Positions 11,215 through 22,165 are shown, counted from the first letter of the stretch. The stretch: 64,000 nt of DNA from Isoetes taiwanensis (GCA_021234155.1 JAJEKV010000078.1:808001-872000); one strand, 5' to 3'. Notes: generated from the letters alone by a model not told the origin. Numbers and translations: made by a program.

Positions 11215-12108
11215 TTAGTGACACCTAAAAAGAGAAAACAACCAGTCCCATACATCTAAGGTGTTCACACTTGAAAAGCAATGCTCAATGGTCTCGGATC
11301 CACGCTTGCATCTTTGGACGATTTGATATTCTAGGGTTAAACTTACGGACAAGCACATTAACCATGAGACACCTATGAAGAATCGCCACCAAAGAAGCGC
11401 CACTTTAGGATGAAGTAGCTTGTCCCATGCCCAAGACCACACCTTACGCCATTGAAGAGGAGGAAGTTGAAGAGACCACTTATTAGGCGGAGGAAGAATA
11501 TCATTATCAAGCAACAAGCGATACATAGAGTTCACAAGTTTGCACTCCTTAATTTCTTCATGACAAACCCATACCAAAATATCTTCTTGGTGTGGCGAGA
11601 ATAGGCTGTAGAAAATCAGCAACTTTTGCCAAAGAACTCTATCCCATCGCCCCAATATAAACTTTAATCGAAAAGCCTCCCATGTCAAGAATTGGCTCGA
11701 GTCATACCATCTTGCAATAGTTAAGATTCCAGCACTTTTCCAACGTCTTTGAGTCAATGGGTGCTTTGTAAAAGCAAAGTGGTTGATTGTCTACCGGAGG
11801 GATCCACCAACAAGGTGCGAATAAAGCTGCATACAAGCAGTTGGACTGATGTGAAATAAAGTTTTGACTGTGTGCCAGGAATCTAACAATCCCTTTAAGA
11901 ATGGAGAAGCATTATGATAAGGCCGCAACTCATAAAATAAACTCCATGGAAGAACAGGTTTGAGTGTGACTTTACCAAAAGGGATACAGTAGGTAAGAGC
12001 CTGTGCAATAAGCCGTAACCCAGGAGAATCATCCTTACCTACGAGAAGCCGCCAAATGAATTTTGAGATCATAACCTTACTCTGCAAATGGAAATCTGTC
12101 ATGCCCAA
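11215..12108 (-). pseudogene. LINE C-terminal region with zf-RVT-like domain, broken
   Basis: The frame at 11791-12108 (FHLQSKVMISKFIWRLLVGK) and the one at 11215-11757 form the region after the RT thumb. The latter has WSWAWDKLLHPKVALLWWRF followed by CKRGSETIEHCF, the Trp-rich plus Cys/His pattern of the plant zf-RVT domain. A frame break at about 11760-11790 separates the two parts. Confidence 0.7.
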
Positions 12109-12288
12109 ACCTCCAAAACAGACTTAGGTTTTATACACTTAGACCATGCAACCTTCACCCGCCCGCTTCATTTCCACCCCAGATAAAGTTTCTAACAACA
12201 CCCACAATCTCCTGAAACTTTGAGTGGGAAGCAAGAATGGCAGAAGCCATATAGACATGTGTGTTGCTTAAGACATGCTTAGCAACTG

Positions 12289-13383
12289 TTACCCTTCCAG
12301 GCATAGATAGCTTAGCCGTATCCCACCAAAAAGGTGCCTCCGCAACCCCTCAATTATAACATCCCAAGCATCAGAAGTTGAAACATGAATACCCACTGGG
12401 ATACCAAGAAGCTTGGTTGCCTTCCCATGAGGCAACACCTTCCAGGGGTAAGCAAGAACACATGGTGGGACTTCATCATCTAGAGTCCACAAAGCAGAAC
12501 ACTTTTGCCAACCGACCAAAACTCCAGAGGCTAAGGAAAATGTGTCAAGCAGAAGCTTTGCATTTTGGAGATTATCAGCATCTGCTTTCAAAAATAGAAA
12601 GGTATCATCTGCATAGTGATTAATAATTTCTTGAGAGCCATTTTCCATAGGAAGACCCCTGATCACATCATCCTCAATTGTGAAAGCACCTCTGCCACTA
12701 TTGTAAAAAGCAATGGAGCCAAGGGGCAACCTTGACGAACTCCTCTACCAACAGGAAAGACAACAGAGGGCTCTCCCTGGAAGAGTACTGTAGATCTTGC
12801 TGAAGTATGCAACTTCATGACATCTCTTGTGAATGGGATACCAAACCCTAAAGCCAATAAACACTTCTCTAAAAAACCCCAATCCACACTGTCATATGCC
12901 TTGGCAAAGTCAAGTTTGAGATACTGTCACGATGGGCCTTTAGCCTTGCCCAATACATACCTTCATAGTCATTTGCAACATTATCAAGAATACACCTTCG
13001 GGCAAGAACCCGGTTTGGGTGGACGAAATTGACTCAAAGAAGAACAACACACAACTTCTCTTGATGAGCTTTTTTAAAAAATCTTATACCTTTGTAGAAA
13101 GCAATGTTATAGGACGCCAATCCGAAATGGTCTTGGGCTCTTTACACTTGGGAATGAGGGAAATAGCACCTGTGTTAAGAATTTTGTCCAAACTTCTGTA
13201 TCTTCTAAATTCACAAAATGCATTATATATATCATCTCCAATCCACTCCCAATATTCTTGAAAACATTCTACTGGAAAACCGTCAAGACCTGGACATTTT
13301 CCTTTCTCCAATAGGTGAGCCGCTGCGCCTAGATCATCTCTAATGATATTTGAAATAGGGAATGCATCCAATGAATTGTACAA
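12289..13383 (-). pseudogene. LINE reverse transcriptase domain, broken
   Basis: The frames together contain the RT blocks in order: GKCPGLDGFPVECFQ (RT0/1 region), ISLIPKCKEPKTISDWRPIT (RT1), DWGFLEKCLLALGFG (RT3, the D of KAYDSVDW is near the frame break), GVRQGCPLAPLLFTI (RT4) and HYADDTFLFLKAD (RT5, catalytic YADD intact), then KLLGIPVGI (thumb). At least two frameshifts separate 13084-13383, 12663-12887 and 12289-12729. Family knowledge: this domain copies RNA into the genome at a nicked target. Here it cannot be translated as one protein. Confidence 0.85.
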
Positions 13384-13690
13384 TAGAATGCAAAAGCGTA
13401 TGCCTAAAGCTTTTTATCCTGATCTGCTCCACAACCAAACAGACAAACAATGAGATATTCGATGTGTTTGCAGCTCCACAGGCTTCGATTTATGTGAGAT
13501 ACTTTCTGCTTGCCTAACAGCAAAGCTTTATTTCGTATCATTGTATTCAGTTCTGAAATTCGTGTGTTCTTTATTTTACAGGTTGCTGAACTCTTTGGCT
13601 GCATTTTGGAAGATAAATGTAGGTCGTCTGACTGCAGAGAATTCTGTTTCCAAATGTTCAGGTTTATGGTTTTGAATTGATTGTCAAAAC

Positions 13691-13772
13691 ATGACTTTGA
13701 ACTATGATTTAAGCCACTTCACCCTCCGGCCATGGAGGGCAACCCCCCGTGCGCAGCACCTTGTTTGTTAAG
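13691..13772 (+). repeat. 80-bp dispersed repeat with GGAGGG hairpin, copy 1
   Basis: From ACATGACTTTGAACTATGAT to GTGCGCAGCACCTTGTTTGT it matches 38958-39034 with scattered changes. The core GGAGGGCAACCC(C)CC is a small hairpin, perfect in the second copy (GGAGGG-CAA-CCCTCC). Function unknown; probably the end of a mobile element. Confidence 0.6.
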
Positions 13773-13879
13773 TTAAGAAATGACCAACTAGTTAAGTTAA
13801 CCTAATCTAATTGCAAGTGGGAAACCACCTTTAGCCCCGTTTTAGCCAGTATCATAGCATAAGGCATTTGCTGCTTCAC

Positions 13880-14690
13880 ATCTAGCTCTCCTCGTTTTTG
13901 CAATTTCTCTATACCTTTTCAGATTTCCCTAGAAAGGCCAGGTCTCCAAGCTGGGTATCGATACAATATCAGTAATTGGGCAAGCACTTTGTGTGCATTA
14001 GCTTTCTTATCTGCCACTTCTAAAAGGGCATTTTTTCCACATGCTCAAAATACCATATCTGACATCTCATAACATCTGCAATTCTCTTTTGCACTCCCAT
14101 ATTCCATCTATAATCATCTGTAAATTCAATTGCCATATTGCTTTTCAAATTTCATACTTTACCCATCACTTTACTTTTGTTTTTGCTCACTGAAATGCCA
14201 CAAAACTTCTCAAAGGTGTCATCAGATCTAGATAGTAAGACTACAACATCCGCATATACAAAAGGATCCTTCCATATACAAAAGAATCTGAAATATGAAG
14301 TCTACAAGTTGCACACATTCTGCACCTTCTCGAATAAGCCAAACCTCTAAATCATCAACAAAATGGCTAAAAAGAGTCGCAGCCAAAAGGCATCCTTGTT
14401 TGACACCAATGTTACTGACTTTGTTCTGAAGTCCTCCAATGTAATGAAAAAGAAAGCTCAACATGTACTATCTCATATAACCGAGTTACGCCATGACGCA
14501 ATTCCACAAGAACATGTAGCTGAAGATGCTCTAGTCTTGTGGCTAGTTTGCTTCATGTTACCCAATCAAATACCTTTACAAAATCCACGAAGCAACAATA
14601 TAATGCATTGCCAACACCAGTTTCGCGCATAGATCTCTTACTGCCAACACCAGTTTCTCAAATAGACTTCTTATGTTTCTGGTAGCTGGA
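13880..14690 (-). pseudogene. Second LINE reverse transcriptase fragment (different family)
   Basis: Minus-strand frames carry VDFVKVFDWV (RT3), then RLEHLQLHVLVELRHGVTRL, GGLQNKVSNIGVKQGC (RT4), LFSHFVDDLEVWL and, near 14200, EKFCGISVSKNKSKVMG (the conserved SKxKVM after YADD). Frames change at least three times, and the YADD site itself is obscured (LLYMEGS). The RT4/RT5 spacing and IDDLEEWL-like motif differ from the L1-like element next to it, so this is a separate insertion. The end points are approximate. Confidence 0.7.
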
Positions 14691-14699
14691 GTTTTTAAT

Positions 14700-15116
14700 T
14701 AGCATAAGTTCTGAATGGCCTCTAATATTACTAGATCTTACACTGTCATGTACACGTTCTTGTCTCACAAAAAGCTGCTATTATGCAATCTCTTGCTCAA
14801 ATCTGTTGGCGTCTACTATTTTTGTGTTCACACTAACTTTCAAGAACGATGACAACTTATGAAACTTAATCGATTACAAAGGATCTAGAGCATGTGTATA
14901 TTGCAAACATTAAGCCCGCTAAGACCATGTTCAGGAATTTGCTAGCAAAAGTACTAGAACCCCATTCTTACTCTCTTTGTCTAGGCTCTTACTCTTCTAA
15001 ATGTGTTTTGAATACAGTGGAGTTGGGAAGAAGCGAAGCAAATCTGTTGGACTTAATCTAAAGATCTTCCGAAATGACGTCCTTGTTTTCTTGCTTTGAT
15101 TCCCTTAATGCCTTCC
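14700..15116. other. No gene seen
   Basis: 3' flank of the DUF3593-like gene. Nothing was recognised. Confidence 0.3.
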
Positions 15117-16056
15117 TCACCCAAACACAATAAACAGATTGGTGAGTGTCAGAAGTGACTCTGCCGATCCATGTAACCAATCAACATTCGATAGTGATGT
15201 ACCATAATGGATTTTAGCTGCAAGAACAAGGTTCTAAATCAAATCCCAAGCTTTATTAGTAAAAAAAAAATATATATTAAGTTAGCCAAGAACAAGTTAC
15301 CATATATAGGGTACATCATCCGCATCACAAAACAAAAAAGAACAGCATTCGGTTTATATTTGATTTGCCATCATCACAAAAAAAAAAACTAGGAAACCAG
15401 AACTTTTTTGACAGCCATATAAGAAACTCAATGTAAAGTTGACAACTTGACTATTCTAGGTAATAAATGTGCAACTTATGTATACATCAGAAAGAATGGA
15501 AAGATGCATAAACTATAAAGCATGATATGCAGATGCCATATGAGGAAAAGGCAATGAACTTAACAATTAGATGCATAAACTATAGAGCATGATATGCAGA
15601 TGTAATATCTTGTTTACATGAGCTAGCAGAGTTTGTCCTTTTAGAGATTTAACATAAAAGTTTTCGTTTGCATTTAGCAACAAATAAAAGCAAACATGTA
15701 AAGAAACTACGAAGATACTTACTTGTAGCTCCCACAAAAGCAAGCAAAAAATAGAACCCAAATAACGTGAGCTTTGGAGCAGTTCCCGACTTCGTGATAT
15801 GATACAAGAATCCTAGATAAGGAAACAAAGACGCAACAAAGAGTGCGGAAGCCATACTCTGCGAGTCTGAGGAACTAGGAGCCCATGGATCTACAACAAG
15901 GATCCCAGCCACTATGGCATTGCTGGATTCTAACTCCCAAGCTTGAAGCCGGCTAAACTTTCTCAATTGGGTCCATGGAGGACTAAAATTAGATCTTTGC
16001 CACTGGCTGGGCGAGACTTTTGATTGGGGCAAAGGTAAGAAAATGCAGGAGGCCAT
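15117..16056 (-). CDS. DUF3593-like chloroplast membrane protein, two exons
   Basis: Exon 1 is 15723-16056 and exon 2 is 15117-15217. The donor is GTAAGT (15717-15722) and the acceptor TTCTTGCAG; the join is in frame and gives about 144 residues. The start ATG at 16056 opens a Ser/Arg-rich, acid-poor leader (MASCIFLPLPQSKVSPSQWQ) that looks like a plastid transit peptide. The mature part has SLFPYLGFLYHITKSG and PKLTLFGFYFLLAFVGAT (two membrane helices), then HYGTSLSNVDWLHGSAESLL and TNLFIVFG. This block order matches the small cyanobacterial/plant DUF3593 family as I remember it; the function is not established. In relatives I recall an IPAGIYA-like stretch between the two halves. It is absent from this join and would fit an in-frame micro-exon of about 21 bases, which I could not find in the 505-base intron. 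The gene is divergent from the PPR gene. Confidence 0.75.
15505..15606 (+). repeat. Direct repeat inside the DUF3593-like intron
   Basis: A block of about 35 bases starting GATGCATAAACTATA and ending GATATGCAGATG occurs at about 15503 and again at about 15569, 66 bases apart. Confidence 0.6.
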
Positions 16057-16189
16057 CGCCAGAACACCATCGCAGCCACCATCGTCAGAACACCGGTTAG
16101 CCGGTTTCCAGAGTGGCTGCCCTGCAACAGAAATGACTGCTAGTTTATAGCCAATAATGGCTTTGGAGTAGTTATTGGCATATAATGGC

Positions 16190-16275
16190 ATATACCTGGA
16201 ATATGCCACATACCCACATAGACGACGGTTTGCCCCCTTAGAGACGACGGTTTGCCCCCTTAGGTGCAACCCAAA
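16190..16275 (-). repeat. Dispersed GGGTTGCCCC hairpin module, copy 3 (inverted)
   Basis: The complement reads TTTTTGGGTTGCACCTAAGG, CAAACCGTCGTC (this 23-base part is duplicated) and TATGTGGGTATGTGGCATAT. It matches the modules at 3794 and 31756. It lies about 130 bases upstream of the DUF3593-like start codon, so it is in or near that promoter. Confidence 0.65.
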
Positions 16276-17043
16276 AACCAATACTTCACCTTCAATAACT
16301 CAGGGAATGACATCGAAAAAGCACATTTAAAAGCATATTCTATCAACCCACTCCGGCCTTGAATCTTAACAGATTGACAAATGAAGGGAAGAAGTATTCC
16401 CCAGTTCAACCTATTACATATGTATTGTTCTCTCCATCGTCATTGCTAGGAGGCGCAATAGCAAAGGTCCAAGAAGAATCAGCTGGTCGATATGTAAGGT
16501 ACAACCTGCTTTTGACCGAACCAAAATGCAAGTTTTTGCTTGGGCATGGAGGCGGCGGAAGGGAGCACGGGGAAACATCTCTTGGTTGCAAAGAATGCGT
16601 TTTTATTCCATGTAAGAGCTTTGTTGTTTAATACAAACTTAGGAAAAGACTGCAGCAAGTATGAAAAATTTAAATTGATACCGAGTTTACAAAGCTGTTG
16701 GATTCATGTTGATTATAAGGATTTGAGTTGTAGCACGTGCTTAATTCGAAACCTAATTGCAATTCTAAATGGTAGTCACGTCCTTGTAAAAGTAGAGATT
16801 CTTAAGTTCTCTAAAAGGGACCATGCTGTTACCTCTGGAGTGCCGCTAAGCATTATACATGTCAAATGTTCTGTCAATAATTTCAGTTGTTTCTTTATTG
16901 GGAGGTTTCAGTGCTTGCTCTTATCAACAACATTGAAAGTTCTAATCTGACACAGTATCTTCAGGAATTCTAGGCTCACACAAGCGCTTCATGATGATGT
17001 AGATGTTATTTCAAAAGTTTCGACATTGACTGGAAAAGTAGGT
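16276..17043. promoter_or_regulatory. Intergenic region between divergent genes
   Basis: This is the shared 5' region of the minus-strand DUF3593-like gene and the plus-strand PPR gene. The plus-strand frame 16540-16950 has no recognisable motif. It is separated from the PPR frame by one TGA (16948). A possible acceptor TATCTTCAG at 16956-16964 sits in front of the PPR frame, so an upstream 5' exon is possible. No clear TATA box was assigned. Confidence 0.35.
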
Positions 17044-19719
17044 ATGCTGGCAAATGGCTGTGATGTGAAAGCACTATGTAAGAAAGGAAAATTAAGGGAA
17101 GCATTTTCTGTCTTTGAGATCATGGACCATAAAGATTCTAGGGAACATTTTGATGCTTGCATCTGTTTGCTGCAAAGCTGCATGATATTCGTAAAAGCAA
17201 AGCAGATTCATGCATATCTGAGCAAAATGATGTCTGAAACAAGCTCCTTTTTAGGGAATACTTTAATCAACATGTACATGAGATGCGGAAGTGTTAGTGA
17301 TGCCATTGGGGTATTTAACAGGATGGCTAAAGATGATGTGTGTGCATGGACTACCATGATTGCAGGATATGTCCGTCACAAGGATGGAAAGGAAGCACTA
17401 GTGCTTTTTGAACAGATGCACAAAGCTGGTATAAAACCAGACAAAGTTACTTTTGTTAGCAGTGTAAGTGCATGTGCCTCGTTAGCCTCTTTAGCATTAG
17501 GGAAACACGTTCATACACACATTATTAAACATGTTTTTGATTTAGATGTCTTTGTCTGGAGTAGCCTTATAGGCATGTATATAAAGTGTGGCAGCCTAAA
17601 AGATGCATCTCATGTCTTAGACGCAATGCCAAGGCAGGATGTTGTCTCATGGAATACATTAATTGCAGGATACTGCGAGTTCGGTGATTGGAAAGGAGCT
17701 TTCAAGCTTTATGGTGAAATGGAGATCAACAATGTGAAACAAAATACGGTCACCTTTGTAACCCTTTTAAGCATATGCGTTACTGATGTAACAGCTTTAA
17801 CATGGGGAAAGCAGCTTCATGCTGGAATATTAAATGCTGGACTTCATATCGATCCATTTGTTGGGAGCACTCTTGTTGACATGTATGCCAAATATGGATG
17901 CGTAGAGGATGCATGGAAAGTGTTTGATAGGGTTGTAGTAAGGGATATTGTGGCTTGGAATACCATGATTGCTGGATATAACCATCGTGGTAACGGCAAG
18001 GAGGCAATAAAACTATTTAACCAAATACGGGAAGATTGCAAAAGGCTGAACGAGGTCACTTTTATCAGCATGTTGCATGCCTGTGCCTCGGTAACAGCCC
18101 TAGAACATGGAAAGTATGTTCATGCCAGCATTATAAAGGATGGTTGCACAGCTGATGTGTTTGTCAACAATACAATTATTGATATGTATGAAAAGTGTAA
18201 TAGTAGAGTAGATGCGCACGAAGTCTTTGACAGGATGCCTTTACGAGATATTGTATCGTGGAATTCATTGATTGGTGGCTTTTCTCAGCATAATGATGGT
18301 AAAGAGGCCTTTATAATTCTTCAACACGTGCAACAGGATTTCGTAAGACCAGATGAGATTACTTTTGTCAGTGTTCTGAGTGCCTGCACGGGTGATATAA
18401 AATTAGGAAAATGGTTACATTCTGAAATTATAAAGTCTGGGTTTGAAGAAGATGTTTTCATTGGCAGTGCGCTTATTGATATGTACTCGAAGCACTGGTG
18501 CATAGAGGAAGCTCGCAATGTTTTCAACAAGATGCCTAGACGAGATGTTGTTATGTGGAATGCAATGGTTGCTGGGTATGGACAGCAAGGGGACGGCAAG
18601 AATGCACTCCAGATTTACAAGGAAATGAAGCTGCATGGTGTGAAAGCAAACAAGGTCACTTTTGTGAACATCTTGACGGCATGTGCTGTCACTGGAGCAC
18701 CATTGGAGGAAGGGAGGCAAGTTCATGATGATGTTGTCAATGCTGGATGCAAATCAGATGTCTTTGTGTGCAGTAGTCTAATTGATATGTATGCAAAATG
18801 TGGGAGCATAAAAGATGCATGCCAAGTATTTGACCAGATGTCAAATCGTAATGTGGTCTCTTGGAACACGATTATAACAAGTCATGTCCAAAATGAAGAT
18901 TGCATAGAGTCCCTTGGGCTGTTCAGGAAGATGCATGAAGAAGGCATAAAACCAGACGATGTCACCTACATTGGCATACTTTGTATGTGCGCCAATATAT
19001 CGGCCCTTCAGCTGGGCAAATGGATACATGCGGGTCTCATAGGCGCTGGTTACCATCTGAATGTTACTGTTAACAACACAGTTATTGACATGTATGCAAA
19101 ATGTGGAAGCATAGAAGATGCAAATATGGTGTTCAAGAAGATGAACAGACGAGATCTTGTTTCATGGAATGCTATGCTTGCTGGGTATGGACAGCATGGG
19201 GATGACGATGAGGCTCTCAATTGCTTTTGCCAAATGTTGCAAGATGGAGTGAGGCCAAATGACGTTACCTTTGTGTCTGCTTTAACCCTGTGCAAGCATG
19301 CATATCTATTCGATGAAGGGTTTCACTATCTCAAGTTGATGACTTCTGAATACTGTACGAAACCAGTTGTTCATCACTATGCTTGTATGGTCGACCTCCT
19401 TGGACATGCTGGCTACTTAGATGAGGCAGAACAATTCATCACTGCTATGCCATTTGATCCAAGTGGTGCAGTATGGCTGTCCCTCCTTGCTGGTTGTAGA
19501 GTTCATAATGACTTGGAACTGGCAGAGCAGATAGTAGAATACGCAGCGACATTGGAGCCTTGGAATTCAGCACCATTTGTGCTGCTTTCAAACATATATG
19601 CAGCTCTTGGGAGATTTGCTGATACGGTTGCATTGAGGAAAAGGATGCAGGCCACGTCAGTAGGGTCTGAAACAGAACCAACAGATGTCTGGATTGAAGT
19701 GATGAATGGAATGCAATAA
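17044..19719 (+). CDS. PLS-class pentatricopeptide repeat protein, E-type, no DYW
   Basis: A PPR protein of about 890 residues. PPR proteins bind organelle RNA in a base-specific way and guide editing, splicing or processing in plastids or mitochondria. Successive P-L-S triplets of about 101 residues are visible, each marked by a phrase like VSWNTLIAGY; there are seven such marks between residues about 105 and 740, with GKxxHAxIIK and NTxIDMYxKCGS in each unit. The C terminus has an E1 region (HHYACMVDLLGHAGYLDEAE ... PFVLLSNIYAALGRF) and only the first residues of E2 (WIEV), then stops. No DYW deaminase is present, so an editing role would need a partner. I chose the ATG at 17044; the frame is open upstream to 16951, and a splice acceptor at 16963 may add residues. 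No clear transit peptide is seen from this ATG, which also hints at a missing 5' exon. No internal stops; the gene looks intact. Confidence 0.9.
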   Translation: MLANGCDVKALCKKGKLREAFSVFEIMDHKDSREHFDACICLLQSCMIFVKAKQIHAYLSKMMSETSSFLGNTLINMYMRCGSVSDAIGVFNRMAKDDVCAWTTMIAGYVRHKDGKEALVLFEQMHKAGIKPDKVTFVSSVSACASLASLALGKHVHTHIIKHVFDLDVFVWSSLIGMYIKCGSLKDASHVLDAMPRQDVVSWNTLIAGYCEFGDWKGAFKLYGEMEINNVKQNTVTFVTLLSICVTDVTALTWGKQLHAGILNAGLHIDPFVGSTLVDMYAKYGCVEDAWKVFDRVVVRDIVAWNTMIAGYNHRGNGKEAIKLFNQIREDCKRLNEVTFISMLHACASVTALEHGKYVHASIIKDGCTADVFVNNTIIDMYEKCNSRVDAHEVFDRMPLRDIVSWNSLIGGFSQHNDGKEAFIILQHVQQDFVRPDEITFVSVLSACTGDIKLGKWLHSEIIKSGFEEDVFIGSALIDMYSKHWCIEEARNVFNKMPRRDVVMWNAMVAGYGQQGDGKNALQIYKEMKLHGVKANKVTFVNILTACAVTGAPLEEGRQVHDDVVNAGCKSDVFVCSSLIDMYAKCGSIKDACQVFDQMSNRNVVSWNTIITSHVQNEDCIESLGLFRKMHEEGIKPDDVTYIGILCMCANISALQLGKWIHAGLIGAGYHLNVTVNNTVIDMYAKCGSIEDANMVFKKMNRRDLVSWNAMLAGYGQHGDDDEALNCFCQMLQDGVRPNDVTFVSALTLCKHAYLFDEGFHYLKLMTSEYCTKPVVHHYACMVDLLGHAGYLDEAEQFITAMPFDPSGAVWLSLLAGCRVHNDLELAEQIVEYAATLEPWNSAPFVLLSNIYAALGRFADTVALRKRMQATSVGSETEPTDVWIEVMNGMQ

Positions 19720-21490
19720 AAGACAGAATTTACCTGATTCTTCTATATTTTTGCAAAGTGAAGTTAACCCTCTTATTAACAAATATAAACAAGAAGATAT
19801 TTTCTATTCTGAGCACACACTAGAATTTGGGAATGCCAAGTAAAAAGACTTGCAGGTAACTTGAGACAAGGCAGGTGGTTAGGTACTGAGCCCTATGCTG
19901 TAGCGAGAATTGTTGCTAATATGAGATCGCTCCAACGGTGCTGAAATGCCATACTAATCCACGTCTTGATAATTGGCAGCAGCACTTGTGCAATGGTCAT
20001 AATGCTAGTAAAAGTCATAGGTGCGTTTAGAAATATGTTGGACTAGAAAAGAAAATAAGGGGTCGTAAATGTAGAATTGCAGGTTTTAATCTTTTGTTAT
20101 AAGTGGTTTCAATGGTGTGGGTACATATTCATACTTATTATGTGGTTCATCCCCAAGTAGTCAATTTTCTTTCAACTTCGATATTTTATAGTGTCAGGAT
20201 TCACTTGCAGAGATTTTGAAGTTTTTAAAGCGGGGGCTTTGAGGGTTTGAAGTGAGATTTTGAAGTCTCTAAAGCAATCTGAGTGTTTAAAGCAGGTTTT
20301 GCAACGATTTGGAAGTGCGAGATTTTGCCTAGAAGCACCAATTTGTAGTTTATTTTGGAAGTGCACTATGTACTACCATGAAAATTCTATTAAAGCTCAA
20401 ACCCAACGTGCATACAATTTCAAAGTAGATTTGACAAGGGTAAGTAAACACAACAGATCCGTATATATCTTCTGTGGATTTATTTTGCGGGAAAGTTATT
20501 GTGAAAAATTTGCCATTGTCCTATGTTTGGAAGCACTTCATGGGTCCTTTCTAAGGCATGAAATGCTATTAATGAGGCAAAGCAAAAAGCAGGAGATGAA
20601 AAGAATCATGCTCAAGAGAAACAAGGGGATAGATTAAAGCAGTTAATCCAAAGGCCAAGATGGAGAGATTTTATAGCTTTTTTGCTGGGTTCTACTCGAG
20701 TACTGATGTTTGTATCAGGTGCTACATTTTGTAGTTGTTTGAAGTTTATTGTTGATATAAATATAATGATTTGGAGTGTAGCCATGCTGGGTTCAAATCC
20801 TTGCAATAGATCAAAGGCTGAAAGTGTACAAGAAGAGAGCGTGTGTTGAAGAAAATGAGCGCTGAAGGAAATGGTAAATGCTAGATTTGGCTCAGGCTAA
20901 ATGGTTGACCCAGCTGATGAAAGATCTGCTCTTTAGCCGTTGGTGGTTATGAGCAATCTAACGTAAATTTAGTAGCAGAAATAATGGGTTGTAGATTCCT
21001 TGGCGTTGAAGTTGTTTACATTTGAGGTGTAAAATCTTACCACTTTGAACTGGAGGGCTACTGACAGCTGCTAGATGAATCCTTTTCTGAAGATGGCAAA
21101 TGAAGAGATGTTCCCGAAGACGTATCTTCACTTGAGGGGCACTCAACATGTTTTACATCCCTTTTTGGCCACTCAATAAATGTTCCTACTGCTTCTCCAA
21201 TGTTATCTGCCCCCCTCCCCCCGCGCAAGGAACTGGCAGGTCAGTGGGGGGAACCGCAGCCACATTCATAGGGTCCACATCCTTGCCACGAAGAGTTGTT
21301 CTTTTCAAAATGTGGCCCCTAGCAACAATTGTCCTCCCAACGAACAGGTTGTACAGAGGAAACTGGAACCTGCATTTAACACAAGAAGAATTTAAAACAA
21401 CATATCAAATGCAAAAAAAAATGCCAAAAAAACAGACAAAGATGGCGCCATATTATAGAATTTTTTGCCTTTTGCTGACTTTTTAGAAGG
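19720..21490. other. No supported gene
   Basis: 3' flank of the PPR gene. At 20208-20330 the block AGATTTTGAAG...TTTAAAGC repeats imperfectly three times. A B-box-like GGGTTCAAATCC lies at about 20788, with no tRNA fold. The frame 20260-20637 has no motif and overlaps these repeats. Confidence 0.35.
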
Positions 21491-21860
21491 TAAAGGTGCC
21501 ATGGCACCATTTACACCCCTAAAATTGTGGATTACCCATCAAAAGGCGCCATCGCGCCATTTACACAGATTGTGGCTGTCAGCCACCAAATGGCACCATG
21601 GCGTCATTTGAAATTGACTTTAGGTGACACCCCAGGGCGTGGACATCAGCCACCAAATGGCGCCATGGCGCCATTTACACCCATGTCGTGGCTGTCAGCC
21701 ATCAAATGGCACCATGGCGCCATTTACACCCATGTCGTGGCTGTCAGCCACCAAATGGCGCCATGGTGCCATTTGATTCAAAGTCGCATTAGGTGACACG
21801 TCCAACTTGTTAGCCATTTAGCTAGGAATAGAAGCAAATGGCGCCATGGCGCTTTATGGA
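21491..21860. repeat. Cluster of GGCGCC palindromes, partly 49-bp tandem
   Basis: Seven sites follow the pattern AAATGGCGCC, two bases, GGCGCCATTT or a near version. The one at 21655-21676 is a perfect 22-base palindrome. Sites at about 21655, 21704 and 21753 are spaced exactly 49 bases apart by a conserved unit (ACACCCATGTCGTGGCTGTC). The same palindrome occurs singly at 22966, 24806, 47454, 47524 and 49318. Confidence 0.85.
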
Positions 21861-21899
21861 GGATTGGGCTTAAAGTGGCATGAGCATTTTCTTAGAGAA

Positions 21900-22165
21900 T
21901 ATTTTTGAGGTGCCTATGCTATGCATTCTTGCTCGTATTGATAAACATGTGCCAATAGGAGCAGGTATGCATAACAAGGGACCCCATTAACATCCTCTAA
22001 TTGCAACATTGCCATGAAATTCAACATTGATACAAATTGCGCCACCGCGCCATTGAAGGATATAAATGAGGTGCCTATATTATGCATTCTTGCTCATATT
22101 GATAAACACATGTCAATATGAGCAGGTATGCATAACAATAGCACTCCATTAACATTCCTCAAATG
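21900..22165 (+). repeat. Direct duplication of about 110 bp
   Basis: GAGGTGCCTATGCTATGCAT through GAGCAGGTATGCATAACAA and CATTAACAT occurs at about 21907-22000 and again at about 22063-22157 with few changes. Each copy is followed by a decayed GGCGCC palindrome. Confidence 0.75.

Larger units (their letters stand above)
10828..13390 (-). mobile_element. L1-like LINE remnant with poly-A tail
   Basis: A minus-strand non-LTR retrotransposon. Reading from about 13383 down: reverse transcriptase N-terminal part, palm motifs, thumb, then a zf-RVT-type C-terminal region, then a 3' UTR with AATAAA (complement at about 10855) and a poly-A tail seen as ten T at 10828-10837. The poly-A tail and zf-RVT domain are typical of plant L1-type LINEs. 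The ORF is split into at least five frames, so the copy is dead. No endonuclease domain was found, so it is 5'-truncated. I could not find a convincing target-site duplication. Confidence 0.8.

Noticed and set aside
17780-19681. Several antisense ORFs of 70-100 codons within the PPR gene
   Set aside because: They mirror the repeated PPR codons on the other strand and lack their own signals.
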